Source: Tragulus kanchil (Eukaryota; Chordata; Mammalia; Artiodactyla; Tragulidae). Taken from it: a stretch of 64,000 nt of DNA. The position numbers and the translations under genes are program-made. The DNA lies in NCBI GenBank assembly GCA_022376925.1, contig JAIOJX010000031.1:138588854-138652853 (forward strand). The letters are read 5' to 3'. This document shows positions 46,026 to 56,712 of this stretch, in pieces; the stretch's first letter is position 1, and each line of letters starts with the position of its first letter. Under the pieces are notes generated by a model. The model saw only the letters and a list, made by a program, of their open reading frames with translations, made no database searches and was not told the origin of the DNA.

Positions 46026-46165
46026 GATGTCACTTCTTTTGAGTATGGTGTCGAGGTTTGTCATAGCTTTTCTTTCGAGGAGCAAGCGTCTTTTAATTTC
46101 ATGGCTGTAGTCACCATCCACAGTGATTTTTGGAGCCTAAGAAAATAAAGTCTCTCACTGTTTCC
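46026..46165 (-). mobile_element. BovB LINE 3' fragment, second part
   Basis: This continues the interrupted BovB: GAGGAGCAAGCGTCTTTTAA, TTTCATGGCTGTAGTCACCA, then AATAAAGTCTCTCACTGTTT. Confidence 0.88.
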
Positions 46166-46520
46166 GAATTCCTTCTATAGCATGTTAAATAAGAAAATAA
46201 TGACAAAGTGTGACGAAAGTGTTTTGGGTGTTAAAAGTACTGGATGAACGCATGCTATTTGACTAGTCATGGTGGAGAGCAGGGCTTGGTAAACTTTTTC
46301 TGTAAAAGACCTAATAATGAATAGTTTAGGCTTTGGGTTGAAACCACTCAACCCTGCTGTTGTAGCAAAAGCAGAGACTGAAGGTAAACAATAAGCACTA
46401 CTGTACTCCAAGAAACCTTTATTTATAGATGCTAAAATTTAAATTTCATGTGATTTTCATGTGTCATAGCATGATTTATTTTTCTTTTGATACTTTTCAA
46501 TCATTTAAAAGTGTCAAGCT
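46166..46520. other. AT-rich noncoding sequence
   Basis: Contains GGGCTTGGTAAACTTTTTCT and GTAAAAGACCTAATAATGAA near 46280, resembling an old DNA-transposon or LINE relic I cannot name; it seems to resume after 46705 (CAGATTTGGCCTCTGGACC). Confidence 0.35.
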
Positions 46521-46696
46521 GGGACTTCCCTTGTGGTCCAGTGGCTAAAGCTCCTCTATCCCAATACAGGTCCTGGGTTTGATCCCTGGCTGGGGAACTA
46601 GATCTCACATGCTGCAATGAAGATCCAAAATCCCAAGTGCTGCACTAAGAACTGGTGCAGCCAAATAACAGATAACAATAAATATTTTTAAAAATG
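46521..46696 (+). mobile_element. CHR-type tRNA-derived SINE
   Basis: Head GGGACTTCCCTTGTGGTCCA, GGTCCTGGGTTTGATCCCTG, then AGATCTCACATGCTGCAATG and an A-rich tail. TGTCAAG flanks both sides (46512-46518 and 46698-46704). Confidence 0.85.
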
Positions 46697-46704
46697 ATGT
46701 CAAG

Positions 46705-47061
46705 TCATTCTTAGTTTATAGGCTGTTCAAAAATAGGCAATGGGCCAGATTTGGCCTCTGGACCACAGCCTGCTAATCCCTGGTGTAGAGGTCTCGTAGC
46801 AAAAGATAGCCTAAATTCCTAGCCCTTGGATGCCTACTGTTGTTGGCCATCTGCCTGGTCCCCGCTTGGAGGACAGTAGTGGTTGTGGTGGCAAAGGTCA
46901 GACCCCAGCTGGTGAAGCATCCACACTTGTCTTGGTTCTGCCTCATAGTCTCTTCCCCAGAATCACCCGCAGCCCCCCACCACACCCTTCCTCAAGCTGC
47001 TCACCATCAACATCAAAGTGGAGGAAGGGGCTCTGCTGACCGTGCTCTTTGCAGTTCTGAT
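46705..47061. other. Noncoding sequence between transposons
   Basis: 46705-46790 appears to continue the relic at 46280 (GGACCACAGCCTGCTAATCC). 46790-47061 is unrecognised. Confidence 0.35.
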
Positions 47062-47580
47062 CTTTTTTGTTTATGCTATTTTATTTACTTTTATAGACGT
47101 TTGTTGTTTATTGCCACACATTGGCCTGAACTCGCCATAGGCATACATACATCCTCCACTGTTCTGAATCCCCATCTCCCTCCCCATCCCACCCCTCCAG
47201 GTCACCACAGAGCCCCTGTTTAAGATCCTCTAGTCCCACAGCATATTCCTTCCCTCACCGCAATGTTCTTAAGCCTGTTCTCCATGTTCACCTCTCCACT
47301 GCTGCTCTGCATATTCATTCATCAGCACCATCTGTCTATATTCCATGTATATGTGTCAGTATCCACTATTTACCTTTCTCTCTTTGACATGCTTCACTCT
47401 GTATAATAGGCTCTAGATTCATCCACCTCGTTAGAACTGATTCAAATGTGCTCCTTTTAATGGCAGAGTAATATTCCATTCTGTATATATACCACAGCTT
47501 CTTATACAGTTGTTTGTCCATGGACATCTAGGTTGCTTTCATGTTCTAGCTCTAGTTCTGATCTTATTCCAATGTGTAAG
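47062..47580 (-). mobile_element. Ruminant-type L1 3' end (second copy 48234-48710)
   Basis: Antisense L1: TTGCCACACATTGGCC, CACTCTGTATAATAGGCTC, TTAGAACTGATTCAAATG, GAGTAATATTCCATTCTG, CATGGACATCTAGGTTGC. The two copies differ at many positions between about 47440 and 47520, much more than the flanking single-copy DNA. Confidence 0.85.
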
Positions 47581-49362
47581 GAGTATTTTTCCATTGGAAC
47601 TCTTGACCTTTAGAATTGTCTTTCTGGACCAAAAAGATTCAAAAAAAAGAAAGAAAAAGAAAAGACGCAGGGACTCTGAACCAAAGTGTGTGTAGCCCCC
47701 AGAGTTGCAGAGTTTAAGCAATAACCAGACTGCATCCAAGGGCTCCTAAGCAGAGCTCATTCCCTACCTCTTCGACTTGAACACCTCCAAGGACAGTGAG
47801 CTCACTACACACATTGTTTGGTCTCTGAAGGCATCTCCCCCAGCACCTTGTACACATCATGGAGCTTCATCTTCAGAGGACAAGGGACTTCTCACACCTG
47901 AGAAGTCACCTGAGGGTCCAGTACGAAGTAGCGTAAGCATAATTGTCATGCAAGTAATGCCTTGAATGGCTAAAAACATGATCAGACTGGGTTGGATAAT
48001 CAGTTAAGCTGATCATGAGAAAGTGATAATACCCTGTCTCTCCCCTCTTTTCTCATAATTCTCCTCCCCAGAGGCAGCCACTTTTTAAAAATACAAGTAA
48101 CATTTATGTTAACATTCCCAGACATATAATTTTAATATTTCACAGCTTTATTGAGATATAATTCACATGCATGCAGTTTACCATCTGAAGTGCATCAGTC
48201 AATCATTTTTAGTATATTCATAGTTTTGCAGCCTTTATTGCCACACATTGGCCTGAACTCGCCATAGGCATACATACATCCTCCACTGTTCTGAATCCCC
48301 ATCTCCCTCCCCATCCCACCCCTCCAGGTCACCACAGAGCCCCTGTTTAAGATCCTCTAGTCCCACAGCATATTCCTTCCCTCACCGCAATGTTCTTAAG
48401 CCTGTTCTCCATGTTCACCTCTCCACTGCTGCTCTGCATATTCATTCATCAGCACCATCTGTCTATATTCCATGTATATGTGTCAGTATCCACTATTTAC
48501 CTTTCTCTCTTTGACATGCTTCACTCTGTATAATAGGCTCTAGATTCATCCACCTCATTAGAACTGATTCAAATGCATTTCTTTTTAATGGCTGAGTAAT
48601 ATTCCATTGTATATATGTACCACATCTTCTTTATCCATTCATTTGTCCATGGACATCTAGGTTGCTTTCATGTTCTAGCTCTAGTTCTGATCTTATTCCA
48701 ATGTGTAAGGAGTATTTTTCCATTGGAACTCTTGACCTTTAGAATTGTCTTTCTGGACCAAAAAGATTCAAAAAAAAGAAAGAAAAAGAAAAGACGCAGG
48801 GACTCTGAACCAAAGTGTGTGTAGCCCCCAGAGTTGCAGAGTTTAAGCAATAACCAGACTGCATCCAAGGGCTCCTAAGCAGAGCTCATTCCCTACCTCT
48901 TCGACTTGAACACCTCCAAGGACAGTGAGCTCACTACACACATTGTTTGGTCTCTGAAGGCATCTCCCCCAGCACCTTGTACACATCATGGAGCTTCATC
49001 TTCAGAGGACAAGGGACTTCTCACACCTGAGAAGTCACCTGAGGGTCCAGTACGAAGTAGCGTAAGCATAATTGTCATGCAAGTAATGCCTTGAATGGCT
49101 AAAAACATGATCAGACTGGGTTGGATAATCAGTTAAGCTGATCATGAGAAAGTGATAATACCCTGTCTCTCCCCTCTTTTCTCATAATTCTCCTCCCCAG
49201 AGGCAGCCACTTTTTAAAAATACAAGTAACATTTATGTTAACATTCCCAGACATATAATTTTAATATTTCACAGCTTTATTGAGATATAATTCACATGCA
49301 TGCAGTTTACCATCTGAAGTGCATCAGTCAATCATTTTTAGTATATTCATAGTTTTGCAGCC
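47107..49362. repeat. Tandem direct duplication 11 (unit ~1127-1129 bp)
   Basis: Copy A is 47107-48233 and copy B 48234-49362. Outside the L1 portion the copies are base-identical as far as I checked (for example two short frames recur unchanged). Inside the L1 portion roughly a dozen or more differences and small indels cluster within ~90 bp. Confidence 0.96.
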
Positions 49363-49461
49363 ATCATGGCAGCCTAATTTTAGAATATATTCATCAACCA
49401 AAAAGAAACTGCACATTCGTGAACAGTCACTCCTAATGTCCTCTCCAGTCCTCTCCACTTT
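49255..49461 (-). mobile_element. L1M 3' UTR fragment (partial first copy 48126-48233)
   Basis: CAGCTTTATTGAGATATAAT, TTCACATGCATGCAGTTTAC and AGTATATTCATAGTTTTGCA are typical of old L1M 3' UTRs. Interrupted by a SINE at 49462 and continued at 49801-49925. Confidence 0.75.
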
Positions 49462-49800
49462 TCTTTTTTTTTTTTTTTGGCTATTCTGGGTTTTCCCTCC
49501 TGCCACAGGTCTTCTTTAGTTGCAGGGAGTGGGGGCTCCTCTCTAATGGAGGTGAGCAGGCTTCTTGTTGCGGTGACTTCTCTTGTTGTGGAACACGGGC
49601 TCTAGGGCACACAGGCTTCAGTAGTTATGGCACATGGGCTCCATCGTTGCGGCTCTGAGGCTCTAGAGCACAGGCTCACTAGTTGTGGCTCGTGGGCTGA
49701 GTTGCTCCGCAGCATGCGGAATCCTCTCGGATCAGGGATTGAACCCGTGTCTCCTGCATTGGCAGGCGAATTCTTTACCACTGAGCCACCAAGGAAGCCC
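49462..49800 (-). mobile_element. CHR-type SINE nested in L1M
   Basis: T tail, TCTTTAGTTGCAGGGAGTGG, CTTGTTGCGGTGACTTCTCT, GTTGCTCCGCAGCATGCGGA, GGATTGAACCCGTGTCTCCT and the head GAGCCACCAAGGAAGCCC. Near full length. Confidence 0.92.
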
Positions 49801-49928
49801 TCTTCCCCACTTCTGATTTAGGCAGCCACTAAACTGCTTTCTGTCTTTAATTGACTTGCCTATTCTGAACATTTCATTGAGATGGAATCATATGACATGT
49901 GGTCTTCTGTGATCTTTTTTGTTTACTT
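49801..49928 (-). mobile_element. L1M fragment, continuation
   Basis: CCACTAAACTGCTTTCTGTC, TTGACTTGCCTATTCTGAAC and GAGATGGAATCATATGACAT resume the L1M interrupted at 49461. Confidence 0.7.
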
Positions 49929-50048
49929 AACACGTGTGCATGCTTAGTTGCTAAGTTATGTCTGACTCTGTGCGATGCTATGGACCATAGCCTGTCAGGC
50001 TTCCCTGCCCATGGGATTCTCCAGGCCAGAATACTGGATTGAGTAGAG
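49929..50048 (-). mobile_element. Bov-tA SINE 3' half
   Basis: GTGTGCATGCTTAGTTGC, GTCTGACTCTGTGCGATGC, CCTGTCAGGCTTCCCTGCCC, TGGGATTCTCCAGGCCAGAA. The head is missing. Confidence 0.88.
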
Positions 50049-50192
50049 GCAGCCACTTTTACTGAGGAAATTTTAGTTGAAATATATCCTACAAATGGAA
50101 AAATCATATACATCATTTTCACAAAGACACTCTTGTTACAAGCACCCAGATTAAGAAACAGGGCATGACCAGCACCCAGAAGCCTCTAAGGT
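50049..50192 (-). mobile_element. L1M 3' UTR piece
   Basis: TCATTTTCACAAAGACACTC, TTACAAGCACCCAGATTAAG and GACCAGCACCCAGAAGCC match the style of old L1M 3' UTRs. Confidence 0.55.
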
Positions 50193-50375
50193 CAAAGGTT
50201 GCTCAATTGTGTCCAACTCTTTGTGACTGCGTGGACGAGCCATGGAATTCTCCAGGCAAGAATACTGGAAGGGGTAGCTATCCCTTCTCCAGGAGATCTT
50301 TCCAACCCAGGAATAGAACCCCGGTCTTCCACATTGCATGTGGATTCTTTCTCATCTGAGCCACCAAGGAAGCCC
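50193..50375 (-). mobile_element. Bov-tA SINE
   Basis: GTTGCTCAATTGTGTCCAAC, AATTCTCCAGGCAAGAATAC, GGAGATCTTTCCAACCCAGG and the head GAGCCACCAAGGAAGCCC. Confidence 0.9.
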
Positions 50376-50421
50376 AACTCAAGGGTACTCATTCTCTTGA
50401 CCTTAGGATAAATTAAAGTAG

Positions 50422-52586
50422 CCATTATAATGGTTTCTGTTTTTACAGACAGTTTCTCCCCTATGTCTAAATAATATAATTTTCAGTTGTATTTTTGATG
50501 ATCAGTTCTGGACGCTGTCATTTGACTTCTTCCAATGATAAAAGATGAGTTTCCTTATATCAGTCTTCAGTTTCTATCTCCTCTCCTCCAAAGATAATTA
50601 CATCACTATTTTTCCTTACTGATCATCTGGGCAACCTCAGCCACATTCTAAGACTTCCATTTGTTTCATTCATCACAGACAACATCATTTGCTTTTAAAT
50701 ACTCTCCCAATATCCTCTACTCATTCAGACATGCTGTATCTTGACTTTTAAGCTGGGTTTATATTTTACTCTGAGACCATAGTTTAGCCTGTGTAGTTTG
50801 TCTGTAGGTTGATGTAAAATTTGAAATCTAATAAATAGTGCTTAGGTGATTTTTATAATATTGTTTACTGCGGGCCCAGTATCGTAGGGCTACGATCCAC
50901 AAGTTCAACGTCATATCTTCTGAATCACTTCAGGGTGAGAATCTTCCTACAGCCCCACTGTACTTATTTCACATTTATTCTATGGTCAGTGGGAGAAAGG
51001 GCATGATATTAAGACCCATGAATGTCAAGAAGGCAACCTGAAATCTTTGATTTAAGTGATACCAGGATAAAACACACAGGCGTTGTCCTGCTTCGTGGTG
51101 GTCTTGTGTTCTGTGAATATTAAAATCCACTCTGTTCAGAGTGTCTGCTGTTACTCAGAGATCTCTGAAGGGCTGCTGCTCCAAAGGAGAAGCAGTGTTT
51201 ATCTTTAAGATGAGAGTGATATCAAAAGCCTACGTGTTCTTAAATGCAGGTAGTCATAAAATCAGTACTTAATTGATTTATGTGAGCCCCCAGTGTTAGG
51301 AGAAGGGTGGCTCTGAGTGAAAAATACAATATGTGGAGGGTTTAATTTTTTGGATTACCCTTTACCAGGTAGCATGTAATTGCATTAGTAATCGGAGTCC
51401 TTCAAGTAGAATCTCAAACAAAGGATTAGTGGGAAGGAAGATGGAGGAATGCTGACTTCACAATAACTCACTGCCTTCCTAACATGATTATATAAATAAA
51501 TTCCATTATAATGGTTTCTGTTTTTACAGACAGTTTCTCCCCTATGTCTAAATAATATAATTTTCAGTTGTATTTTTGATGATCAGTTCTGGACGCTGTC
51601 ATTTGACTTCTTCCAATGATAAAAGATGAGTTTCCTTATATCAGTCTTCAGTTTCTATCTCCTCTCCTCCAAAGATAATTACATCACTATTTTTCCTTAC
51701 TGATCATCTGGGCAACCTCAGCCACATTCTAAGACTTCCATTTGTTTCATTCATCACAGACAACATCATTTGCTTTTAAATACTCTCCCAATATCCTCTA
51801 CTCATTCAGACATGCTGTATCTTGACTTTTAAGCTGGGTTTATATTTTACTCTGAGACCATAGTTTAGCCTGTGTAGTTTGTCTGTAGGTTGATGTAAAA
51901 TTTGAAATCTAATAAATAGTGCTTAGGTGATTTTTATAATATTGTTTACTGCGGGCCCAGTATCGTAGGGCTACGATCCACAAGTTCAACGTCATATCTT
52001 CTGAATCACTTCAGGGTGAGAATCTTCCTACAGCCCCACTGTACTTATTTCACATTTATTCTATGGTCAGTGGGAGAAAGGGCATGATATTAAGACCCAT
52101 GAATGTCAAGAAGGCAACCTGAAATCTTTGATTTAAGTGATACCAGGATAAAACACACAGGCGTTGTCCTGCTTCGTGGTGGTCTTGTGTTCTGTGAATA
52201 TTAAAATCCACTCTGTTCAGAGTGTCTGCTGTTACTCAGAGATCTCTGAAGGGCTGCTGCTCCAAAGGAGAAGCAGTGTTTATCTTTAAGATGAGAGTGA
52301 TATCAAAAGCCTACGTGTTCTTAAATGCAGGTAGTCATAAAATCAGTACTTAATTGATTTATGTGAGCCCCCAGTGTTAGGAGAAGGGTGGCTCTGAGTG
52401 AAAAATACAATATGTGGAGGGGTTTAATTTTTTTTGGATTACCCTTTACCAGGTAGCATGTAATTGCATTAGTAATCGGAGTCCTTCAAGTAGAATCTCA
52501 AACAAAGGATTAGTGGGAAGGAAGATGGAGGAATGCTGACTTCACAATAACTCACTGCCTTCCTAACATGATTATATAAATAAATT
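50422..52586. repeat. Tandem direct duplication 12 (unit ~1081 bp)
   Basis: Copy A is 50422-51502 and copy B 51503-52586. Differences are homopolymer lengths (for example T6 against T8 and an extra G near 51340 and 52420). The unit has no clear transposon and contains the near-perfect palindrome ATCGTAGGGCTACGAT (near 50881 and 51962). Its last ~165 bp is also the start of duplication 13. Confidence 0.96.
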
Positions 52587-54671
52587 CAAGCAATATTTTC
52601 CAAGACACTGGAGCCTGATCGTAAAGGCGTGAGGGGGCCCAGGGCCTCCGCATGGCCCCTGGTTGACGCGCAGTATCTGATTGCCGTGGTAGGGAAGGGC
52701 AGTCCCCAGGTGGTGAAATATCCAATATCTCTGAATTATCTGTCAGCGCTCAGAAATTATTGAAGCCGGGCTGACTTCTCCAGTGGGGAGCAAGAACATC
52801 TTGGCTTCATTTGGCTAAACAATGGGGTTAAAATGGAGCCCCCCACCGTGACCTCCCTGCAGCCCGCGTGGGCCCTTCAGTTAGCTGTCAGCCAGGAGAG
52901 CCACGCGGTGCTGGCTCTGGACGCTGCTCACTCCTTAACCCCCGGAGTCAGGGAATCCTCAGAGCTGAATTCCAGGCTCTCATCTCACCGCCAGCAGGGG
53001 ATTTTAGCTAATCCATCCTGTTTTGTTCTTCCACGCACACCGACAAAGGCAGCGGGCGTAACAGAGGGAGGCCTGGATGACACATCAGAGAGCAGTGACA
53101 TGCTGTCCACATTGTTTGCCTGAGAGTCTTTGAATCTCTGTTTTCGGTTAAGCCCAGACACTGCCTTGGCGATCCCGGTTATTCCATTTGTTGGACTGAG
53201 CAAGAAGGCAGGGTAAGGGGACAAGGCAGTTTCCTCCTGGTCCTCCCAGACCTCTGCCCAGTTGCTTAAGGGGAAGATTATAATAAAAAATGCTTTGTTG
53301 CCACTCTCAGTAGAGAGTCTTTAAATCCTGATTACAGGAAACTCTGGTCCCATGAATGCTCCATGGGAGATGCAATGCCATACTAGACATAGGACACCTA
53401 TACTTAGCCTTGAAGATGGGAACTGCCAAAGCAGCTAAATAGATCTTCAAACCCAACCTTACTAGCTGTGGGTCTTGGGCAAACCACTTGGTTTCTAAAC
53501 CTCAGTGTTCTCATCAATAAATTGGAAATAATTATAATTCTTTTTTGGGGGTTTAATTTTTTGGATTCCCCTTTACCAGGTAGCATGTAATTGCATTAGT
53601 AATCGGAGTCCTTCAAGTAGAATCTCAAACAAAGGATTAGTGGGAAGGAAGATGGAGGAATGCTGACTTCACAATAACTCACTGCCTTCCTAACATGATT
53701 ATATAAATAAATTCAAGCAATATTTTCCAAGACACTGGAGCCTGATCGTAAAGGCGTGAGGGGGCCCAGGGCCTCCGCATGGCCCCTGGTTGACGCGCAG
53801 TATCTGATTGCCGTGGTAGGGAAGGGCAGTCCCCAGGTGGTGAAATATCCAATATCTCTGAATTATCTGTCAGCGCTCAGAAATTATTGAAGCCGGGCTG
53901 ACTTCTCCAGTGGGGAGCAAGAACATCTTGGCTTCATTTGGCTAAACAATGGGGTTAAAATGGAGCCCCCCACCGTGACCTCCCTGCAGCCCGCGTGGGC
54001 CCTTCAGTTAGCTGTCAGCCAGGAGAGCCACGCGGTGCTGGCTCTGGACGCTGCTCACTCCTTAACCCCCGGAGTCAGGGAATCCTCAGAGCTGAATTCC
54101 AGGCTCTCATCTCACCGCCAGCAGGGGATTTTAGCTAATCCATCCTGTTTTGTTCTTCCACGCACACCGACAAAGGCAGCGGGCGTAACAGAGGGAGGCC
54201 TGGATGACACATCAGAGAGCAGTGACATGCTGTCCACATTGTTTGCCTGAGAGTCTTTGAATCTCTGTTTTCGGTTAAGCCCAGACACTGCCTTGGCGAT
54301 CCCGGTTATTCCATTTGTTGGACTGAGCAAGAAGGCAGGGTAAGGGGACAAGGCAGTTTCCTCCTGGTCCTCCCAGACCTCTGCCCAGTTGCTTAAGGGG
54401 AAGATTATAATAAAAAATGCTTTGTTGCCACTCTCAGTAGAGAGTCTTTAAATCCTGATTACAGGAAACTCTGGTCCCATGAATGCTCCATGGGAGATGC
54501 AATGCCATACTAGACATAGGACACCTATACTTAGCCTTGAAGATGGGAACTGCCAAAGCAGCTAAATAGATCTTCAAACCCAACCTTACTAGCTGTGGGT
54601 CTTGGGCAAACCACTTGGTTTCTAAACCTCAGTGTTCTCATCAATAAATTGGAAATAATTATAATTCTTTT
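52418..54671. repeat. Tandem direct duplication 13 (unit 1127 bp)
   Basis: Copy A is 52418-53544 and copy B 53545-54671. With duplication 12 it makes three copies of one segment (51337-51502, 52418-52586, 53545-53712). 52600-53120 is GC-richer and repeat-free, with a 96-codon frame (52833-53123) repeated at 53960-54250 but without domain. Confidence 0.96.
53435..53540 (+). mobile_element. MIR relic (second copy ~54562-54667)
   Basis: CTTCAAACCCAACCTTACTA, GCTGTGGGTCTTGGGCAAAC, CCTCAGTGTTCTCATCAATA: sense MIR. Confidence 0.7.
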
Positions 54672-54812
54672 GTTGTAAGGATTCCCCGGAGAAGGAAATG
54701 GTACTCTACTAATCTTGCGTGGAGAATCCCACTGACAGAGAAGCCTGGGGGGCTGTAGTCCATGGGGTCACAAAGAGTTGGACACAACTCCACCCCTGAA
54801 CACACACAAAGG
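54672..54812 (+). mobile_element. Bov-tA SINE, 5'-truncated
   Basis: GGAGAAGGAAATGGTACTCT, GAGAATCCCACTGACAGAGA, TAGTCCATGGGGTCACAAAG, TTGGACACAACTCCACC. It starts directly at the end of duplication 13. Confidence 0.88.
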
Positions 54813-55432
54813 TCAAACGAAACACTAGATGGAAAAATTCTTTGCCGGCTTTATGCAGTGTAGAGGGGTTTGTTGCTACCTTTTTAGTTGTGCTCATGGG
54901 CTTATAGGCTGAGTTTTAGAGGAGTTTCTTTGGTGTCCTCGATGAACGTGACATTCCTCTGGCTTTCTGCATCTGGTTTTCTACCTGGAACGTTCTTGTC
55001 CCTCTCCTGCCTGTTTGATTTCACTCACCCCTCAAGGCTTCCTATCACATTTCTGTGGTCTTTGTGAACATCTTTTTGTCCCACAGCCTGGGCTCCATGG
55101 CAAGTGTCAGATGATGGGGGTGGTGCCAGAGAGGAGCCCATTGGAAGCTAGTAGGCGTGGCTCTGTCAGTCTTCAGCGATGAGTATAAATCATGACAAGT
55201 CTGAGACCTCCTTGAGGACAGAGATCGAGATTTATAAATGAACTGTTGGGCCATCCATTAATTTAAATTAGATGTCATTAACAGAGGACTCCGAGCCCAC
55301 CCTGCACTTACAGGAAGCAGAGTCCTTACATTCACGCCCTTGGCAGTCCACTCATATTTCCCGTCCTAGCTCTGCTTTTCCGTGCAAGGCTTAGTGGGGA
55401 ATTCAGAGGTAAATACTAAGGCATAGCTGCCA
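54813..55432. other. Unique noncoding sequence
   Basis: No gene or young transposon. An L2-like trace may lie near 55205-55260 (CTTGAGGACAGAGATCG). Confidence 0.4.
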
Positions 55433-55434
55433 CT

Positions 55435-55502
55435 ATCTTGGAGAAGGAAATGAAAGCCCAGTCCAGTATCCTGTATATATATATATATATATATATATTC
55501 CA

Positions 55503-55543
<41 letters not shown>

Positions 55544-55562
55544 GAGAGAGCAGAGTGAGAGT
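55435..55562 (+). repeat. SINE stub followed by (TA)n and (TG)n
   Basis: GGAGAAGGAAATGAAAGCCC and CAGTCCAGTATCCTG (to 55472) are Bov-tA internal sequence. They run into about 28 bp of TA and, after TTCCAG, about 36 bp of TG. A second Bov-tA begins directly after. Confidence 0.85.
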
Positions 55563-55785
55563 GAGCTTCTCTGATGGCTCAGTGGTGAGGAATCTCCCTG
55601 CAATGCAGGAGACCCGGGTTCCATCCTTGGGTGGGAAATATCCCCCTGAAGGAGAGCACAGCAACCTGCTCCAGTATTCTTGCCTGGAGAAGTCCATGGA
55701 CAGAGGAACCTGGTGGACTGCAATCCATGGGGTCACACAGAGTCACACATGATTGACGTGGCTACACAGCAGAAGCAGTAGCAGC
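55563..55785 (+). mobile_element. Bov-tA SINE (3' part repeated at 56794-56900)
   Basis: AGCTTCTCTGATGGCTCAGT, CAATGCAGGAGACCCGGGTT, CCAGTATTCTTGCCTGGAGA, GACTGCAATCCATGGGGTCA, tail CACATGATTGACGTGGCTAC. The copy at 56794 starts mid-SINE at the duplication junction and lacks ~23 bp in its middle. Confidence 0.92.
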
Positions 55786-55854
55786 TGCTGCTAACTATTA
55801 AAAGGGACAAAGTAGGAACAAAAATATTGATATTAAGAAATTTTCATTTAGTCA

Positions 55855-56170
55855 TTTGCGGCAGCAAATATTTACTGACTTATTCCATGCCTCTTGCTGA
55901 ACACTGTGGATTCAGGATGGGATAAGGTCACTGTCACACCCTCGCTGAGCTCACAGGCTAGTGGAGAGCACATCTGGGGGTAGTTATCCGGTAGGAGCTT
56001 CTGGGCTGCAGGGAACACCAAAGAGACAGGCAAGGTGTAAGAGAAGTTGGGAAGGCTTTCTCTGAGGAGGCATGTCCAGCTGAGACCTAAGAGGTGAGAG
56101 GAGCTGGCTGGTTAAGATGAGTTAGAGAGTGGTCCAGGCAAAGGCTGCAGGATATGCAGAGCACATGCGG
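55855..56170 (+). mobile_element. L2 LINE 3' relic (second copy ~56983-57298)
   Basis: CAGCAAATATTTACTGACTT, ACACTGTGGATTCAGGATGG, GAGCTCACAGGCTAGTGGAG, AAGGCTTTCTCTGAGGAGGC, TGAGACCTAAGAGGTGAGAG: a well ordered L2 3' end. Confidence 0.78.
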
Positions 56171-56244
56171 GCAACTGAAAAAAGTTTGGTGTTGCTGCTG
56201 CTCTGCATAGGATGGGGAGTGGGGCTTAAAAGGGGGAGGCTCAT

Positions 56245-56405
56245 CTAACTGAACCCCTGGAATTACCCTTTAAGATAGGCATGGTTGTCATCATATCCAT
56301 ATTGCAGAGGAGGAAAACAAAATAAGAGAGTTTTAGTATTGTCCAAGACTGGGGCTGGGGAGACACACAGAGCTGGTAGGAACTAGAACTGAAAATTTCA
56401 TCTTG
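56245..56405 (-). mobile_element. MIR relic (second copy ~57373-57533)
   Basis: CTTTAAGATAGGCATGGTTG, TATTGCAGAGGAGGAAAACA and ACACAGAGCTGGTAGGAACT: antisense MIR. Confidence 0.6.
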
Positions 56406-56499
56406 ATCGAGCTGTTTCCAAAGCTCTTGCCTTTAAGCAGAGGGGCTGTGGGAGGGTTCTCTGGAGGACTGGTGGGTGGGGAGTGGCGGTGAAGAGCAT

Positions 56500-56712
56500 G
56501 GGCCGCGTGGCCTGGTTCCATCATTGAGGAGCCGTGTGTCTTTGGGCGAGTTACTTAAATGCTTTGTATTTCAGGTTCCTCAGCCAGTATATACTGATAA
56601 TATCTACCCCATAGGGTTGGGCTTTCTGAGAGTCAAATAAGTTAATACTGTGAAGTATTTTCTGGACAATTAATATATAATAATGGGTCAATACAGGTTA
56701 GCTACTATTAGT
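56500..56712 (+). mobile_element. MIR relic (second copy ~57628-57840)
   Basis: GCCTGGTTCCATCATTGAGG, GTGTCTTTGGGCGAGTTACT, GGTTCCTCAGCCAGTATATA, CTACCCCATAGGGTTGGGCT: sense MIR in full order. Confidence 0.75.

Noticed and set aside
45635..46148. Overlapping 120-140-codon frames at about 41.3-41.8 kb and 45.6-46.1 kb that look like a protein family
   Set aside because: They are translations of the tRNA-Glu SINE in several frames; the similarity is between SINE copies.
50879..50896. Palindrome ATCGTAGGGCTACGAT as a regulatory or terminator hairpin
   Set aside because: A 7-bp stem with a 2-base loop is too small and isolated to support a function.
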